Source: an uncultured Clostridia bacterium (GTDB taxonomy: Bacteria > Bacillota > Clostridia > Christensenellales > Borkfalkiaceae). From it: a DNA stretch of 5,494 nucleotides. Numbering within the stretch: position 1 is the first letter of the stretch; each line of letters starts with the position of its first letter. The translations under genes and the position numbers were made by a program. The notes under the pieces were generated by a model, which was not told the DNA's origin, made no database searches, and saw only the letters and a list, made by a program, of their open reading frames with translations. The stretch spans positions 1 through 5,494 of the forward strand of contig CALVLO010000097.1 in assembly GCA_944338265.1 (NCBI GenBank). The letters are read 5' to 3'. Shown piece by piece: positions 5,408 to 5,494 of the stretch.

Positions 5408-5494
5408 TCACTACTGTTCTCAAATACAATTTTTTCGTACTGTCATTATATTTTTTTGGAGTGTTGCGTGCTATATTAGAGCCAAGCTCTGAAA
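5408..5494. other. A+T-rich upstream region of the AraC/PHP operon
   Basis: No gene is seen in these 87 nt. The stretch has two T-tracts (5431-5435 and 5451-5457), a second TATAAT-like box on the minus strand (5450-5445) without a convincing -35, and a short perfect inverted repeat AGAGC-CAA-GCTCT (5478-5490). It probably contains regulator binding sites and may extend towards a divergent gene beyond the window, which cannot be judged here. Confidence 0.4.

Noticed and set aside
5412..5443. Direct repeat TACTGT (5412-5417 and 5438-5443) upstream of the AraC promoter as a possible operator
   Set aside because: A repeated 6-mer in a stretch of this length is expected by chance, and similarity does not extend into the flanks.

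Overview
The window (about 57% G+C by eye) looks like chromosomal DNA of a fairly G+C-rich member of the Bacillota, probably the Clostridia. The reasons are strong AGGAGG-type ribosome binding sites, sigma-A promoters close to consensus, a tRNA gene with an encoded CCA end, and the protein families present. The lineage is an inference from style; no marker gene is present.

Left half, plus strand: a tightly packed operon of three genes. (1) A DUF1538 integral membrane protein built from two tandem copies of the same domain, cut at its 5' end by the window edge. (2) A 270-residue protein with two tandem PII-like domains, starting 1 nt after the first gene ends. (3) A peptidase-E-like (family S51) serine peptidase whose ATG overlaps the previous stop in an ATGA. 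The layout suggests a membrane protein controlled by a dedicated PII-like sensor and paired with a small cytoplasmic peptidase. The substrate is unknown. Downstream on the same strand lies tRNA-Leu(CAG), followed at once by a perfect 16-bp hairpin terminator. A consensus-like promoter (TTGACT, 17 nt, TATAAT) sits inside the 3' part of the peptidase gene and could drive the tRNA independently.

Right half, minus strand: a two-gene operon pointing left. An AraC-family regulator (cupin domain plus double helix-turn-helix) with an excellent promoter is followed 28 nt later by a PHP-fold metallohydrolase of the CehA/McbA / DUF3604-like type. The two operons converge on about 120 nt holding the bidirectional terminator, a weak inverted repeat, and a 15-bp hairpin whose loop contains the hydrolase stop codon.

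The most interesting points are the membrane protein/tandem PII/peptidase operon, a strong internal ribosome binding site and ATG that could release the second PII domain alone, the promoter embedded in peptidase codons, and the stop-codon hairpin. No CRISPR array, insertion sequence or phage gene was seen.
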